This document shows, piece after piece, positions 1 through 7,147 of a DNA stretch of 44,992 bases. Where the stretch lies: positions 1-44,992 of the IMG/VR virus record IMGVR_UViG_3300005340_000018; one strand, written 5' to 3'. The stretch is from a virus. Made by a program: the position numbers and the translations under genes. Numbering within the stretch: the first letter of the stretch is position 1; every line of letters begins with the position of its first letter. Below the pieces are notes generated by a model. That model saw only the letters and a list, made by a program, of their open reading frames with translations. It was not told the origin of the DNA and ran no database searches.

Positions 1-221
1 ACCGCGATGGCTTCAACCGCGATGGCTTCAACCGCGATGGCTTCAACCGCGATGGCTTCGACCGCGATGGCTTCAACCGCGATGGCTTCGACCGCGATGG
101 CTTCGACCGCGATGGCTTCAACCGCGATGGCTTCAACCGCGCTGGCTTCAACCGCGATGGCTTCAACCGCGCTGGCTTCAACCGCGCTGGCTTCAACCGC
201 GATGGCTTCAACCGCGCTGGC
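1..221 (+). repeat. 15-bp tandem repeat array, left end
   Basis: About 14.7 head-to-tail copies of the unit ACCGCGATGGCTTCA. Variation is limited to two places: the last base (A or G) and GAT versus GCT. In the frame that fits the flanking gene this reads Arg-(Asp/Ala)-Gly-Phe-(Asn/Asp). The same array is at the right end of the window, so the contig was probably broken inside one longer array. Confidence 0.97.
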
Positions 222-242
222 GAAAAACTTCCACCGCTATGA
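3..242 (+). CDS. C-terminal part of the RDGF(N/D)-repeat protein (continues from the right end of the window)
   Basis: Reading from base 3, the array encodes about 14 pentapeptides of the form RDGFN, RAGFN or RDGFD. It then gives a short tail, GEKLPPL, and stops at TGA 240-242. The stop overlaps the ATG of the next gene (ATGA at 239-242), the junction style used throughout this genome, so this is the coding frame of the array. The frame also joins the gene that begins at 44582 if the two window ends overlap by the shared ACCGC. With that minimal overlap the whole protein would be about 215 residues, but the true repeat number is unknown because assembly may have collapsed the array. The MASTA-repeat reading in another frame is a shadow. 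Confidence 0.75.
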   Translation, partial: RDGFNRDGFNRDGFNRDGFDRDGFNRDGFDRDGFDRDGFNRDGFNRAGFNRDGFNRAGFNRAGFNRDGFNRAGEKLPPL

Positions 243-826
243 GTATAAGCTACGAGATTTCCATCATCTGCGATTGTTGCTCAGAAATGACCAGCAGCGG
301 ACCCTTTGAAGGTCCAGACGCAATTCAAGCGGTCAAGGATGCGGAGAGAAGCGGGTTTATGACTTCGCTTCACAATGGCCAAGTCATTCACCGATGCCGT
401 GAGTGTGTTGATGCAAGAAAGTATCCGACAATTCCGAAAGGAGGCCGCGTGAAACACCGATTCAAATTACTCGAAGGCGCGGTCCGTAGAATCCAGCAAC
501 TCGAAAAGACCGTGGATCATTACGATAGAATTTGCACACGCCTCAGGCGCGGAGAGGCGGCTGATGGCAATGCTGGCCTCTCAAAGGCCAGAGTTTTTCA
601 ACCCACTCGTGGCTTCCGGTGCGGAGTTGTTGCGCGACGAAATTCTAAGGGAGGCCGCATGAAACCAACCTCTCTCATAGTCCTCCTCGTCCTGCTGGCA
701 ATAGGCTTCACAGCCTTCGGGATAAAATTCCTGTTGCAAGATGGACGGTGGATTTTGGGACCGTGTGATTTAGTTGCTGCGAGCTTTTGTTGGATCATGG
801 CCTGCAAGCTTGGGAGGAAGGAATAA
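239..826 (+). CDS. Cys-rich, coiled-coil small phage protein with C-terminal membrane segment; may be several genes in one frame
   Basis: The 195-residue frame opens with a likely zinc-binding region (C11, C13, C14, then C53 and C56). A charged helical stretch follows at about residues 75-100, then an Arg-rich low-quality stretch, and it ends with a hydrophobic segment at about 144-165. The start overlaps the stop of the repeat protein (ATGA). Two strong ribosome binding sites lie inside and in frame: AAAGGAGG before GTG 449 and TAAGGGAGG before ATG 659. The last 55 residues (from 659) look like a complete small membrane protein. Between about 528 and 662 a different frame reads much more like protein and ends with an ATGA at 659. 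The region may therefore be two or three small genes, one of them frameshifted. No function recognised. Confidence 0.55.
   Translation: MSISYEISIICDCCSEMTSSGPFEGPDAIQAVKDAERSGFMTSLHNGQVIHRCRECVDARKYPTIPKGGRVKHRFKLLEGAVRRIQQLEKTVDHYDRICTRLRRGEAADGNAGLSKARVFQPTRGFRCGVVARRNSKGGRMKPTSLIVLLVLLAIGFTAFGIKFLLQDGRWILGPCDLVAASFCWIMACKLGRKE
437..451 (+). promoter_or_regulatory. Strong internal ribosome binding site before GTG 449
   Basis: AAAGGAGG (437-444) is followed four bases later by GTG (449-451), in the same frame as the gene that starts at 239. It suggests an internal or alternative start for a coiled-coil protein beginning VKHRFKLLEG. Confidence 0.5.
646..661 (+). promoter_or_regulatory. Strong internal ribosome binding site before ATG 659
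   Basis: TAAGGGAGG (646-654) is followed four bases later by ATG (659-661), which also forms ATGA with a stop in another frame. Translation from here would give a 55-residue protein made of one hydrophobic segment and a short charged tail. It probably marks the true start of a separate membrane protein. Confidence 0.55.
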
Positions 827-828
827 AA

Positions 829-1134
829 ATGACCATTCTCGGTTTCACCAACGATGGACCCTGGGACATGCCTGGCCTTGGTCCGCATTTGCAATTTACC
901 TGTCGCAACAGTCCGGCGAAAGACCCATGTGCTGGCGCGACGTTCTACATTCCAGTCAGCAATGCTTCCAAGAGACGGATTATGAAACGCGCCAAGCAGG
1001 TTCGCGCAGACTTTCAGCAGAATAAGAAACAAGCGCGGATCAAAGTCCAGACCGCACTAGCTAACTGCAACTATTGGAAGCGGCTGGCCGAAAAGGGTGC
1101 GGCTGCAATTGTTAAATGGGGTATGGGGAAATGA
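829..1134 (+). CDS. Hypothetical protein, 101 aa
   Basis: Start chosen at ATG 829, just after the upstream stop at 824-826 and behind a GGAAGGA-type ribosome site. A longer frame from 787 would overlap the upstream gene without a better start. The first half is neutral with two Cys (CRN... and DPC). The second half is strongly basic and helical (many Lys/Arg), suggesting nucleic acid contact, but I recognise no family. It ends in an ATGA overlap with the next gene, so it belongs to the leftmost operon of small early proteins. Confidence 0.75.
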   Translation: MTILGFTNDGPWDMPGLGPHLQFTCRNSPAKDPCAGATFYIPVSNASKRRIMKRAKQVRADFQQNKKQARIKVQTALANCNYWKRLAEKGAAAIVKWGMGK

Positions 1135-1460
1135 GTGAAATAATCGGAAGAATTCAGCCAGTGATCATTTTGCCACTGGACATGATGAGTAAAAAGGACA
1201 TTGCCATTTTGCGCCGAAACATGCTTTGCGTCGTTGAGTGCAAAGACCCGTCAGCCGTGCGATTTTGCGAACCGCCACCAAACGGTTATTCAGAGCAAGA
1301 GAAGGCCGCGATCAAGTTATGCCGATACGTCATGTCGCAAAACTCAACCGTTGGCTGGACGAAAAGAGATCTGGCTGAAAGGCTTGCTGACTTTTTTATT
1401 GCTGGTTCTCCATTGGAAGGCGCGACAAGGGTGCCGACCGTTCCAACGACAAAGAAATGA
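1131..1460 (+). CDS. Hypothetical protein, 109 aa
   Basis: Start at ATG 1131 in an ATGA overlap with the gene before. A start at 1116 is possible but would overlap more. The N-terminus is hydrophobic without being a clear membrane segment (IIGRIQPVIILPLDMM). The middle contains AVRFCEPPPNGYS, and a helical part ends near residue 90. No known motif. The tail is Thr/Pro-rich and low in complexity. It overlaps the next start by ATGA and is probably co-translated with its neighbours. Confidence 0.7.
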   Translation: MSEIIGRIQPVIILPLDMMSKKDIAILRRNMLCVVECKDPSAVRFCEPPPNGYSEQEKAAIKLCRYVMSQNSTVGWTKRDLAERLADFFIAGSPLEGATRVPTVPTTKK

Positions 1461-1777
1461 TCGTTTCAATTTCTATATTCGTTTTTCTCGCCTGCTGGTC
1501 GGGTCTGGTTCTGATGGCGGCGAGAGTGGCCTGGAGGCGATCTGCACCGCCTTCAGGTCAGACTTTTGCTGCACCGTCGCGCGGTCGCAACGTGCGCGGA
1601 TCGGGATCGCTTCCCGAGACTCCGTTAAATGACCATGGAAATCCTCAGTTTGTGGACAGCTTAAAGCGAAAGCGGACGTGCGGAGGAAGGTTGCAGCAAA
1701 ACATTTACTTCGTGCCGAGAGAACGGCTTGCGTCGTTTTTGATGGCCATTGCGCCGACGATTAGGAGGGTGAAGTGA
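1457..1777 (+). CDS. Small membrane-anchored protein, 106 aa
   Basis: Begins in an ATGA overlap. Residues 2-25 (IVSISIFVFLACWSGLVLMA) form one hydrophobic segment, followed by basic residues, so the N-terminus is probably a membrane anchor with the rest in the cytoplasm. The remaining 75 residues are Arg/Lys/Ser-rich with no recognisable domain. The stop overlaps the GTG of the next gene. The frame is supported mainly by its position in the coupled series. Codon quality in the second half is less convincing. Confidence 0.6.
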   Translation: MIVSISIFVFLACWSGLVLMAARVAWRRSAPPSGQTFAAPSRGRNVRGSGSLPETPLNDHGNPQFVDSLKRKRTCGGRLQQNIYFVPRERLASFLMAIAPTIRRVK

Positions 1778-2070
1778 CACGCGACCGAGCAAAGGCATTG
1801 CTTCCGATAATTGCGGCTTACGCCAATGGTGAAACGATTCAGGAATGGATCAAGCGATGGCCGGACTGCGAGAACCCAAAGTGGATCGACATTGATTTTC
1901 CGCCATTCGGTAATGCTTCAAAAGTTTTCCGCATAAAACCCAAGCCGCGTGAATGGTGGATTGTTGGCGATTATGCCTTCCTTACACAAAATGAGGCTTT
2001 GGATTACGCAGACAGGCGCTTTCCACCGACTACACCGCCTCTCCCGATTCACGTCACAGAAACCCCATGA
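1774..2070 (+). CDS. Conserved small phage protein, 98 aa
   Basis: GTG start overlapping the previous stop (GTGA). The pattern TRDRAKALLPIIAAYANG at the N-terminus, then WPDCENPKWIDIDFPP, then FRIKPKPREWWI, resembles a widespread phage protein of unknown function: an N-terminal helix followed by a segment ending in RIKPxPREWWI. Function unknown. It sits in the early operon upstream of RecT and ends in ATGA with the next gene. Confidence 0.82.
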   Translation: MTRDRAKALLPIIAAYANGETIQEWIKRWPDCENPKWIDIDFPPFGNASKVFRIKPKPREWWIVGDYAFLTQNEALDYADRRFPPTTPPLPIHVTETP

Positions 2071-2348
2071 ACCCAAAATTAAAAGCCATCGCCGAGTCCG
2101 CCGCCGCCGATCTTGTCGATCTGGTTGCGGAAAAAGAAACCGAAATTCTCGAAGCCTGGAATGCAGCCGAGGAAGAGGCGCAGCTTCAGGAAACGAAACC
2201 GAAGTTCAGGCTCGGGTTGGCGATCACGCTGGACCTTGATCAAGATAAAATGGAGACCGCTTTGACTTTCGGCATTCGGATCAAGGCGTCCACGTTTAAA
2301 GAAATTCCTGACCCGGATCAAAAAGACCTGCCGTTAAAGGCAGCGTAA
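2067..2348 (+). CDS. Small conserved phage protein upstream of RecT, 93 aa
   Basis: ATGA overlap with the gene before. The protein is acidic. The first half (about residues 1-50) is a long amphipathic helix. The second half (LGLAITLDLDQDKMETALTF) looks like paired beta-strands. I recognise the shape from small proteins that sit beside RecT-type recombination genes in other phages, but no function is known to me. A 31-base gap separates it from recT. Confidence 0.78.
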   Translation: MNPKLKAIAESAAADLVDLVAEKETEILEAWNAAEEEAQLQETKPKFRLGLAITLDLDQDKMETALTFGIRIKASTFKEIPDPDQKDLPLKAA

Positions 2349-2379
2349 AGACAAACCCAAAACGAAAGAGAAAACAGTT

Positions 2380-3501
2380 ATGACAACCCAAGCAGTAGCA
2401 GAACCGACAAAGCTTTTCGAGCGGCCAGCACGCGGCCAGGTTGCGCAAACCAAAAAGACAATTCGAGACGAAATCAGCGGCGACCGCTTCAAGATGGCGC
2501 TGGCCAAGATCCTGCCAAAGCACGTGACGGCAGATCGAATTATCAGCGTGGCGATCTCCGCGCTCACTCGCAACCCCGACCTTGCCAAATGCGACCCCGC
2601 AACTTTTTACCAAGCCTTGATGAAGCTGTCCGCGCTCGGCCTCGAGCCGGATGGCTACCAGGCGCATTTGATCCCCTTCTGGAATTCGAAGCGTAACTGT
2701 TTCGAATGCGTCCTCATCGTGGACTATAAGGGACTCGTTGAGATAGCGATGCGAACCGGCATGTTTTCTCAGCCGCCAATCGCGCAGGTCGTTCGCTGGA
2801 ATGATGACTTTGTTTGGGACAAGGGGTCCGTGATTCGGCATGTGGTTGACTGGAAGTCTGACCGTGGCGCCGTGTATGCGGCTTACGTGATCGTTAAAAG
2901 CAAGGCAGGCGGCGAGATTGGACACGTCATGTCCAAGGACCAGATCGAGGACATTCGAAAGCGCAGCAAGTCACCAAATAAAGGTCCGTGGCTAACTGAC
3001 TGGGACGAGATGGCAAAGAAAACGGTCTTCAAACAAATGAGCAAATGGCTACCTCGCTCGCCAGAGTTTCGGGACACACTGGAAGCCGACCCAGACATTG
3101 ACCAGCGCCGTTTTGAGGCGTCTCGGCCTATCTTTGACGCAACGCAGAACGCGCCAGCTATTGAGGACCGCGAGCCGGAACAGCTCGCCGAGCGCCAGGA
3201 ATACGAACCAACGGATCGGGACGACCCAGGTGATCAGGAAGCGCGAACAGAGGCCGAACCGTCCAAAGAGAAACCCGCAGCCAAACCCGTCCAAAACTAC
3301 GTCAAAGCCGTCAAGGGTTTGCTCAACCTTTCAGGAATAAGCGAAGTTGATCTGATCTCCTACCTTCACCAAACAGGCCAGCTTGACGAAGGGATCGGCA
3401 CAGTCGCGGCAATGGCCGAGGTCGCAGCTACGACGCTTCAAAAGTGTCATGATAACTGGAACCAGATCGCGACTGAGGTTAAGACGAGGAAGGCGGCCTA
3501 A
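2380..3501 (+). CDS. recT: RecT-family single-strand annealing protein
   Basis: Phage recombinase that coats single-stranded DNA and pairs complementary strands. The RecT core spans about residues 25-240, with the family pattern KILPKHVTADRIISVAISAL, then NPDLAKCDPATFYQALMKLS, GLEPDGYQAHLIPF and VDYKGLVEIAMRTG. It ends in a WLTDWDEMAKKTVFKQMSKW segment and LPRSPEF. The C-terminal 130 residues are acidic and Pro/Glu-rich, then helical; this tail is long for the family. The nuclease gene two places downstream (4202) is the expected partner, giving a RecE/RecT-like or Exo/Beta-like pair. Start at ATG 2380 after a purine-rich leader. Confidence 0.95.
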   Translation: MTTQAVAEPTKLFERPARGQVAQTKKTIRDEISGDRFKMALAKILPKHVTADRIISVAISALTRNPDLAKCDPATFYQALMKLSALGLEPDGYQAHLIPFWNSKRNCFECVLIVDYKGLVEIAMRTGMFSQPPIAQVVRWNDDFVWDKGSVIRHVVDWKSDRGAVYAAYVIVKSKAGGEIGHVMSKDQIEDIRKRSKSPNKGPWLTDWDEMAKKTVFKQMSKWLPRSPEFRDTLEADPDIDQRRFEASRPIFDATQNAPAIEDREPEQLAERQEYEPTDRDDPGDQEARTEAEPSKEKPAAKPVQNYVKAVKGLLNLSGISEVDLISYLHQTGQLDEGIGTVAAMAEVAATTLQKCHDNWNQIATEVKTRKAA

Positions 3502-4205
3502 TGAAAACCTATTGGGATTATACTGACCAGGAAAGGTCTGAGTTGCCAGAGGTGACAGTGATCGAATTACTAAGGGTTGAGCTTATGGTTGCTGGCGTAG
3601 CCAGCCCAAAGCCACCAGTGCTTTTAGACGTGCCAGAATCACCGCTTGGCGGTCGCAAGAAATACTTTGGCGTTGTTGGAAAGTCCAGATACGGAAGCGA
3701 CGAGTTTCTCGATCCGGTATTTGAGACGCCGGAAAAGGCCCAGGCATTCTTGGACATGCTCGCTTGTCGCCGGGGTTACGATTACGAGATCGGCACCGAT
3801 ACTGAGTACGCCATACCGATCACGGACGCCAAGATCCAGCAAGTGGAACTTTACAGTCTCGATCAGATCAACTCCTTTCGGTCTGAGTTAAAAAACCGCA
3901 AAGCAAAGAGTGAGGCCAATGCCAAGGCTCAGTCAGAATTTACCGAGGCCAGCAATAAGGCTGAAAAGGTAACGGAGAGAGTTTGGGAGGACTGGAACAA
4001 GCAAAGGCAAATGCGCCAAAGCTTGCGCGAGATCGTTTCCCGATTCTCTGAGTATGTTGGCCTGACAGGCGGCGAGGAACAGACCGCACTTAAGTTTCTT
4101 CGAAAGGCCAATTCCATTTACGAAATACAGGCCGCAAGAGAATGGTTTCCCGGAATGATCCCCGAGTTGGAAACCGTCATTGACCAAGCACCCGAGGCGG
4201 CATGA
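3501..4205 (+). CDS. Hypothetical protein between recT and the nuclease, 234 aa
   Basis: Starts in a TAATG overlap with recT. The N-terminal 110 residues are mixed alpha/beta (GGRKKYFGVVGKSRYGSDEF). Residues about 115-180 are highly charged and coiled-coil-like, and the C-terminus is helical. I recognise no enzyme motif. Its place between a single-strand annealing protein and its nuclease suggests a role in recombination or in regulating the pair, but this rests on context only. It ends in ATGA with the nuclease gene. Confidence 0.85.
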   Translation: MKTYWDYTDQERSELPEVTVIELLRVELMVAGVASPKPPVLLDVPESPLGGRKKYFGVVGKSRYGSDEFLDPVFETPEKAQAFLDMLACRRGYDYEIGTDTEYAIPITDAKIQQVELYSLDQINSFRSELKNRKAKSEANAKAQSEFTEASNKAEKVTERVWEDWNKQRQMRQSLREIVSRFSEYVGLTGGEEQTALKFLRKANSIYEIQAAREWFPGMIPELETVIDQAPEAA

Positions 4206-5395
4206 ACTTTTCGTCCTCCCAAGAAGCTCCGGTGAAGACATCTGCAACTAAGCTATCCGGCGATGTTGAGGGAGGACGGAAGACTTTAGACGAGCGATGC
4301 GGGTTGACCTCGGCGAGCGCAGCGCAGCGGCATTCTCTTTGTCCCGGCTCTTACCTTCTCGAACGCGACCAGCCTGAAATACCGTCACCCGACGCCGAGT
4401 CAGGAACGCGCATTCACGAAGCGTTGGCAGCGTTTAGTCCAGCCGGACTGTCGCCGGAAGAGGCTGAGACTTATCAAATGTGCGCGGACATGGATCGCGC
4501 TGGCGCCGAGACTTGGGGTGTTGGAAACGTGCGCAATTGCGTCGTTGAGGAGCGACTGTGGCACCATTGGTGGAAGCATGGCGAGGGCCAGCTCTCCCAC
4601 TCAGGCAAACCCGACCGCGTTTACTTTTCAGAAGGCAAACGCGCTCGCATAGTTGACTTCAAAACCGGACGTAATGAGCCGCCTGAGAGTTCAAGGAACA
4701 AACAGCTTCGCGATCTTGCCGTCCTTGTCTGGAAAAACTATCCGATAATTGACGAGATAACCGTGGAAATTATCCAGCCTTGGGTCACGCGCACTCCGTC
4801 GCCTTGCGTTTACCATTTGCGAGACCTTGAGCGAGCCGCGAAGGAAATGGAAGCGAGGGTTGAAGCTTCGCACCGTGGGGGACCAAGGACGCCAAGCATT
4901 GAGGCGTGTCGCTGGTGCCGAGCTTGCGCGATATGTCCTGAATTCATGGCCGCTGGAATGCCGCCAGCAACGGTCAGCCGCGACCTTGGAAAAGTTCCTT
5001 GGATAGAAGCGTCCATTGCGAGACTCACCGGCGATCAACTCGGCCAATTCCTTCCTATGGTGCGCCTATGCGCCGAGGTTGCTGAAGCTGAGGTTCGCGC
5101 AAGGATTGCCGCCGATCCTAATGGCGTGGCTGGCTGGAAACTTTCGCCTGGACGAATAACCGAGAAGATCATTGATCCACAAACTGTATTCACGCGCTTC
5201 GTCGCGCTAGGTGGCACTCAGGACGCTTTTCTTAAAACGGTGAGCGTTGGGAAGGGGAAGCTTGAGAACGCGCTGTGTGACGTAACCGGCGCTAAGGGGG
5301 TGGCCTTAAAGAACGAGGTGGCTAGAGTCATTGAAGGCGCGACCGAGGCCAAGCAGGGTGCCGAAATGCTGGAAAGGGACAATGGAAACCACTGA
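4202..5395 (+). CDS. PD-(D/E)XK exonuclease, DUF2800/Cas4-like, RecT partner
   Basis: Likely 5'-3' exonuclease that makes the single-stranded DNA used by RecT. Visible are the N-terminal CPGS motif with C47, then GTRIHEAL (H72) and GKPDRVYF (D138). The core DFKTG (D152, K154) is the D-x-K of the PD-(D/E)XK fold, followed by Q168 in a KQLRDLAVLVW helix. Four Cys at 236, 239, 242 and 245 (CRWCRACAIC) resemble the C-terminal iron-sulfur cluster ligands of Cas4/AddB-type nucleases, with C47 as the possible distant ligand. Residues from about 260 on are a helical C-terminal domain common in the DUF2800 group. Starts in ATGA with the gene before. Confidence 0.9.
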   Translation: MNFSSSQEAPVKTSATKLSGDVEGGRKTLDERCGLTSASAAQRHSLCPGSYLLERDQPEIPSPDAESGTRIHEALAAFSPAGLSPEEAETYQMCADMDRAGAETWGVGNVRNCVVEERLWHHWWKHGEGQLSHSGKPDRVYFSEGKRARIVDFKTGRNEPPESSRNKQLRDLAVLVWKNYPIIDEITVEIIQPWVTRTPSPCVYHLRDLERAAKEMEARVEASHRGGPRTPSIEACRWCRACAICPEFMAAGMPPATVSRDLGKVPWIEASIARLTGDQLGQFLPMVRLCAEVAEAEVRARIAADPNGVAGWKLSPGRITEKIIDPQTVFTRFVALGGTQDAFLKTVSVGKGKLENALCDVTGAKGVALKNEVARVIEGATEAKQGAEMLERDNGNH

Positions 5396-5594
5396 TCAAC
5401 TTCCATTTGCTGAAAAGGCTAAAACCTGGCGCGTGCAATGGCGAATTGGTGACTCGGGAACCTGGAAGCTTTGGCCGGAATGGGCCGACATTCCCGACGA
5501 AGAATGGCTACGCGAAGAGGACGCTCAGCAAAGGTTGAAATACTGGGAGACGAGAGGGTTTCCGCTAAACTTTAGAATTGTTGAAAGTCAATGA
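5382..5594 (+). CDS. Small acidic Trp-rich protein, 70 aa
   Basis: Start at ATG 5382, just inside the end of the nuclease gene and behind GGAAAGGG; an upstream start at 5331 would overlap more deeply. The protein has six Trp in about 50 residues (TWRVQW, TWKLWPEW, EEWL, YWE) and ends in NFRIVESQ. The tail FRIV(E/Q) is shared with the next two small cistrons (see the TTTAGAATTGT repeats). The stop overlaps the next start (ATGA). Function unknown. Confidence 0.75.
   Translation: METTDQLPFAEKAKTWRVQWRIGDSGTWKLWPEWADIPDEEWLREEDAQQRLKYWETRGFPLNFRIVESQ
5571..5581 (+). repeat. TTTAGAATTGT repeat, copy 1
   Basis: Eleven-base sequence 20 bases before the start at 5591. It recurs exactly before the starts at 6387 and 6869, and each time encodes FRIV near the end of the upstream frame. 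Confidence 0.8.
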
Positions 5595-6361
5595 GTGATC
5601 CAATCCACATAATCAGCCTGGGTGCTGGCGTGCAATCTTCAACCATGGCGTTGATGGCTGCCGCTGGCGAGATAATGCCGATGCCGCAACTTGCCGTTTT
5701 CGCTGACACGGGAGACGAGCCGTCAGAGGTTTACGATTGGCTCGAACTGTTGAAAAGGCTTCTGCCTTTCCCTGTCAGGGTTGGCCACTATTGCCGACTA
5801 TCGGACCATCTCTTTGATTCTGGACATACCGAAATTCCATGCTTCATCAAAAACGAGGATGGGTCAGTAGGCTTAGGCCGTCGGCAATGCACGCGAGATT
5901 GGAAGTTGCGCGTTATCTCTCAACAAGTCAGGCAACACTTTGATTGCACTCGGCGGCGATTGCCTGACGGATTCTTTACTCAGTGGATCGGTATTAGCCT
6001 GGATGAGGTGTCTCGCGCAAAGGATTCCCGCGAAGGCCATACAAAGCACCGCTTCCCACTACTTGAAAAGCGGCTTACACGCTTTGATTGCGTTCGATGG
6101 TTGGAAAGTCGCGGTCATAGGCCGCCGAAGTCAGCTTGTGTTTATTGTCCATATCGTGGCCCGAAACAATGGCGAGACAGCAAGGCTAAGGGTGGTGCTG
6201 AATGGGACCTGATCCGAACGGTTAGCGCAAAGCTTGCCGCTCGCGGCGAATTTCTAACGGCGCACTGCTTGCCGATTGATGAGGTTGATTTCTCGACCGA
6301 GGAAGAACGCGGGCAAATCAACCTGTTCAATAATGAGTGCGAGGGGATGTGTGGAGTATGA
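5591..6361 (+). CDS. Phage PAPS-reductase-like (adenine nucleotide alpha hydrolase) protein
   Basis: Member of the PP-loop ATP pyrophosphatase superfamily often labelled phosphoadenosine phosphosulfate reductase in phages. The ATP-binding loop is SLGAGVQSSTMALM (residues 9-22), a phage variant of SGGxDS. AVFADTGDEPSEVYDWL (about 36-52) follows as the second conserved block, then RRQCTRDWK and a Cys-containing SACVYCPYRG block. These match phage members of the family, whose substrate is unknown; DNA or nucleotide modification (DndC- or QueC-like chemistry) is one possibility. Start in ATGA with the gene before. The stop overlaps a 10-codon mini-frame. Confidence 0.9.
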   Translation: MSDPIHIISLGAGVQSSTMALMAAAGEIMPMPQLAVFADTGDEPSEVYDWLELLKRLLPFPVRVGHYCRLSDHLFDSGHTEIPCFIKNEDGSVGLGRRQCTRDWKLRVISQQVRQHFDCTRRRLPDGFFTQWIGISLDEVSRAKDSREGHTKHRFPLLEKRLTRFDCVRWLESRGHRPPKSACVYCPYRGPKQWRDSKAKGGAEWDLIRTVSAKLAARGEFLTAHCLPIDEVDFSTEEERGQINLFNNECEGMCGV

Positions 6362-6390
6362 CACTCAAATTTAGAATTGTGCAAGTATGA
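6358..6390 (+). CDS. Ten-codon mini-cistron MTLKFRIVQV
   Basis: ATG 6358 overlaps the stop of the PAPS-reductase-like gene (ATGA), and its own TGA overlaps ATG 6387 of the next gene (ATGA). It therefore bridges the two genes by coupled translation. The peptide repeats the FRIV tail seen at the ends of the genes at 5382 and 6387. It could be a translated linker that keeps ribosomes coupled, or a remnant of a duplicated gene end. Expression is unproven. Confidence 0.4.
   Translation: MTLKFRIVQV
6370..6380 (+). repeat. TTTAGAATTGT repeat, copy 2
   Basis: Exact copy of the 11-base sequence, here 17 bases before the start at 6387 and inside the ten-codon mini-cistron. Confidence 0.8.
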
Positions 6391-6872
6391 CTTCGCTCTT
6401 TCCACAGTCCGAACAGTTGCCGCGTGCGTCAAAGCATTGGTTTCAAACGCGAGATGGCGACCCATACGGCTATGAAATCTCACGCCGCCACTATTCTGCA
6501 AGGCGTTACCGCGAACAAAGGCAGCGTTTGTTCGTTGGGCCTGGGCGCAAGCTAGTCTTGCTGTCCGCAGATGGGGCGGCCCTTTTTGTATGGCGGGCAT
6601 TTAAGGACAATACCCAACCAGCGCAAATCGGTTTTAACTGCGCATTGTTCCGAAACGAAGGCGACTCTCTGAGCAGTGACCTTATTCGTGAAGCGGTGGA
6701 AATTGTCTTTGACCGCTGGGGTCGTGACCGCTGTTACACGTTGGTTAACCCAGCGAAGATCCGCAGCTCAAACCCCGGCTTTTGTTTTCAAGCGGCTGGC
6801 TGGCGCAAATGTGCGGTAAGTAAAACGGGGAAGGTTATTCTTGAATTTAGAATTGTGGAGGTGGGGAAGTGA
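6387..6872 (+). CDS. GNAT-like conserved phage protein, 161 aa
   Basis: Resembles a conserved phage protein with an acetyltransferase-like layout. A substrate-side N-terminus with Arg/Tyr-rich helices (RRHYSARRYREQRQ) leads into VGPGRKLVLLSADGAALFVW, then NCALFRNEGDSLSSDLIREA. RCYTLVNPAKIRSSNPGFCF and AAGWRKC follow, a pattern like GNAT strand beta-5 and the N-P-G turn. The classical acetyl-CoA loop is not obvious, so catalytic activity is uncertain. It lies directly downstream of the PAPS-reductase-like gene and is coupled to it through the mini-cistron, so the two may act together. The C-terminus ends in EFRIVEVGK. Confidence 0.8.
   Translation: MTSLFPQSEQLPRASKHWFQTRDGDPYGYEISRRHYSARRYREQRQRLFVGPGRKLVLLSADGAALFVWRAFKDNTQPAQIGFNCALFRNEGDSLSSDLIREAVEIVFDRWGRDRCYTLVNPAKIRSSNPGFCFQAAGWRKCAVSKTGKVILEFRIVEVGK
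6846..6856 (+). repeat. TTTAGAATTGT repeat, copy 3
   Basis: Third exact copy, 23 bases before the GTG start at 6869 and followed by a GGAGG ribosome site. Confidence 0.8.
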
Positions 6873-7147
6873 CACTTCAACAATTCCTTCGAGAACTGGG
6901 TAAGATTAAGGGGTGGACCTTGTGTTCCAATGGCTGGATAAGGCGTGATTGCCGATGTCCGATTGAGGCCGTGGTAGGTTGTGAGGTATCTGGTTGGGTT
7001 TACGATGCGGCAATTGGCCTCGGGCTTCGTCCAATGGTCGCCTGTGCAATAATATCAGTCGCCGATAGTCCCACTAAAACCCTTACACCAAGCCATCAAC
7101 GTCTCCGTAAGCGCCTGCTCAAAGCCTGCGGGTTGAAAGAACCATGA
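6869..7147 (+). CDS. Hypothetical protein, 92 aa
   Basis: GTG start overlapping the previous stop (GTGA), with GGAGG 10 bases upstream. The N-terminus (TLQQFLRELGKIKGWTLCSNGWIRRD) is followed by CRCPIEAV. The Cys at C19, C28 and C30 could bind metal, but the spacing fits no family I know. The C-terminus is basic and helical. The layout recalls small phage proteins of unknown function that sit among replication and recombination genes. ATGA with the next gene. Confidence 0.75.
   Translation: MTLQQFLRELGKIKGWTLCSNGWIRRDCRCPIEAVVGCEVSGWVYDAAIGLGLRPMVACAIISVADSPTKTLTPSHQRLRKRLLKACGLKEP

Noticed and set aside
1-221. Possible CRISPR array from the repeats
   Set aside because: Units are 15 bases, directly head to tail, with no spacers and a conserved reading frame.
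7-309. Open frame encoding a long MASTA repeat
   Set aside because: It is another frame of the 15-bp array. The RDGF(N/D) frame joins a real gene at the right end and ends in the ATGA junction typical of this genome.
2296-2925. Long minus-strand frame opposite recT
   Set aside because: It is antisense to a clear RecT gene, has no ribosome site and poor residue use. Other long minus-strand frames (for example 16103-16504, 17773-18132, 34104-34532) were rejected for the same reason.
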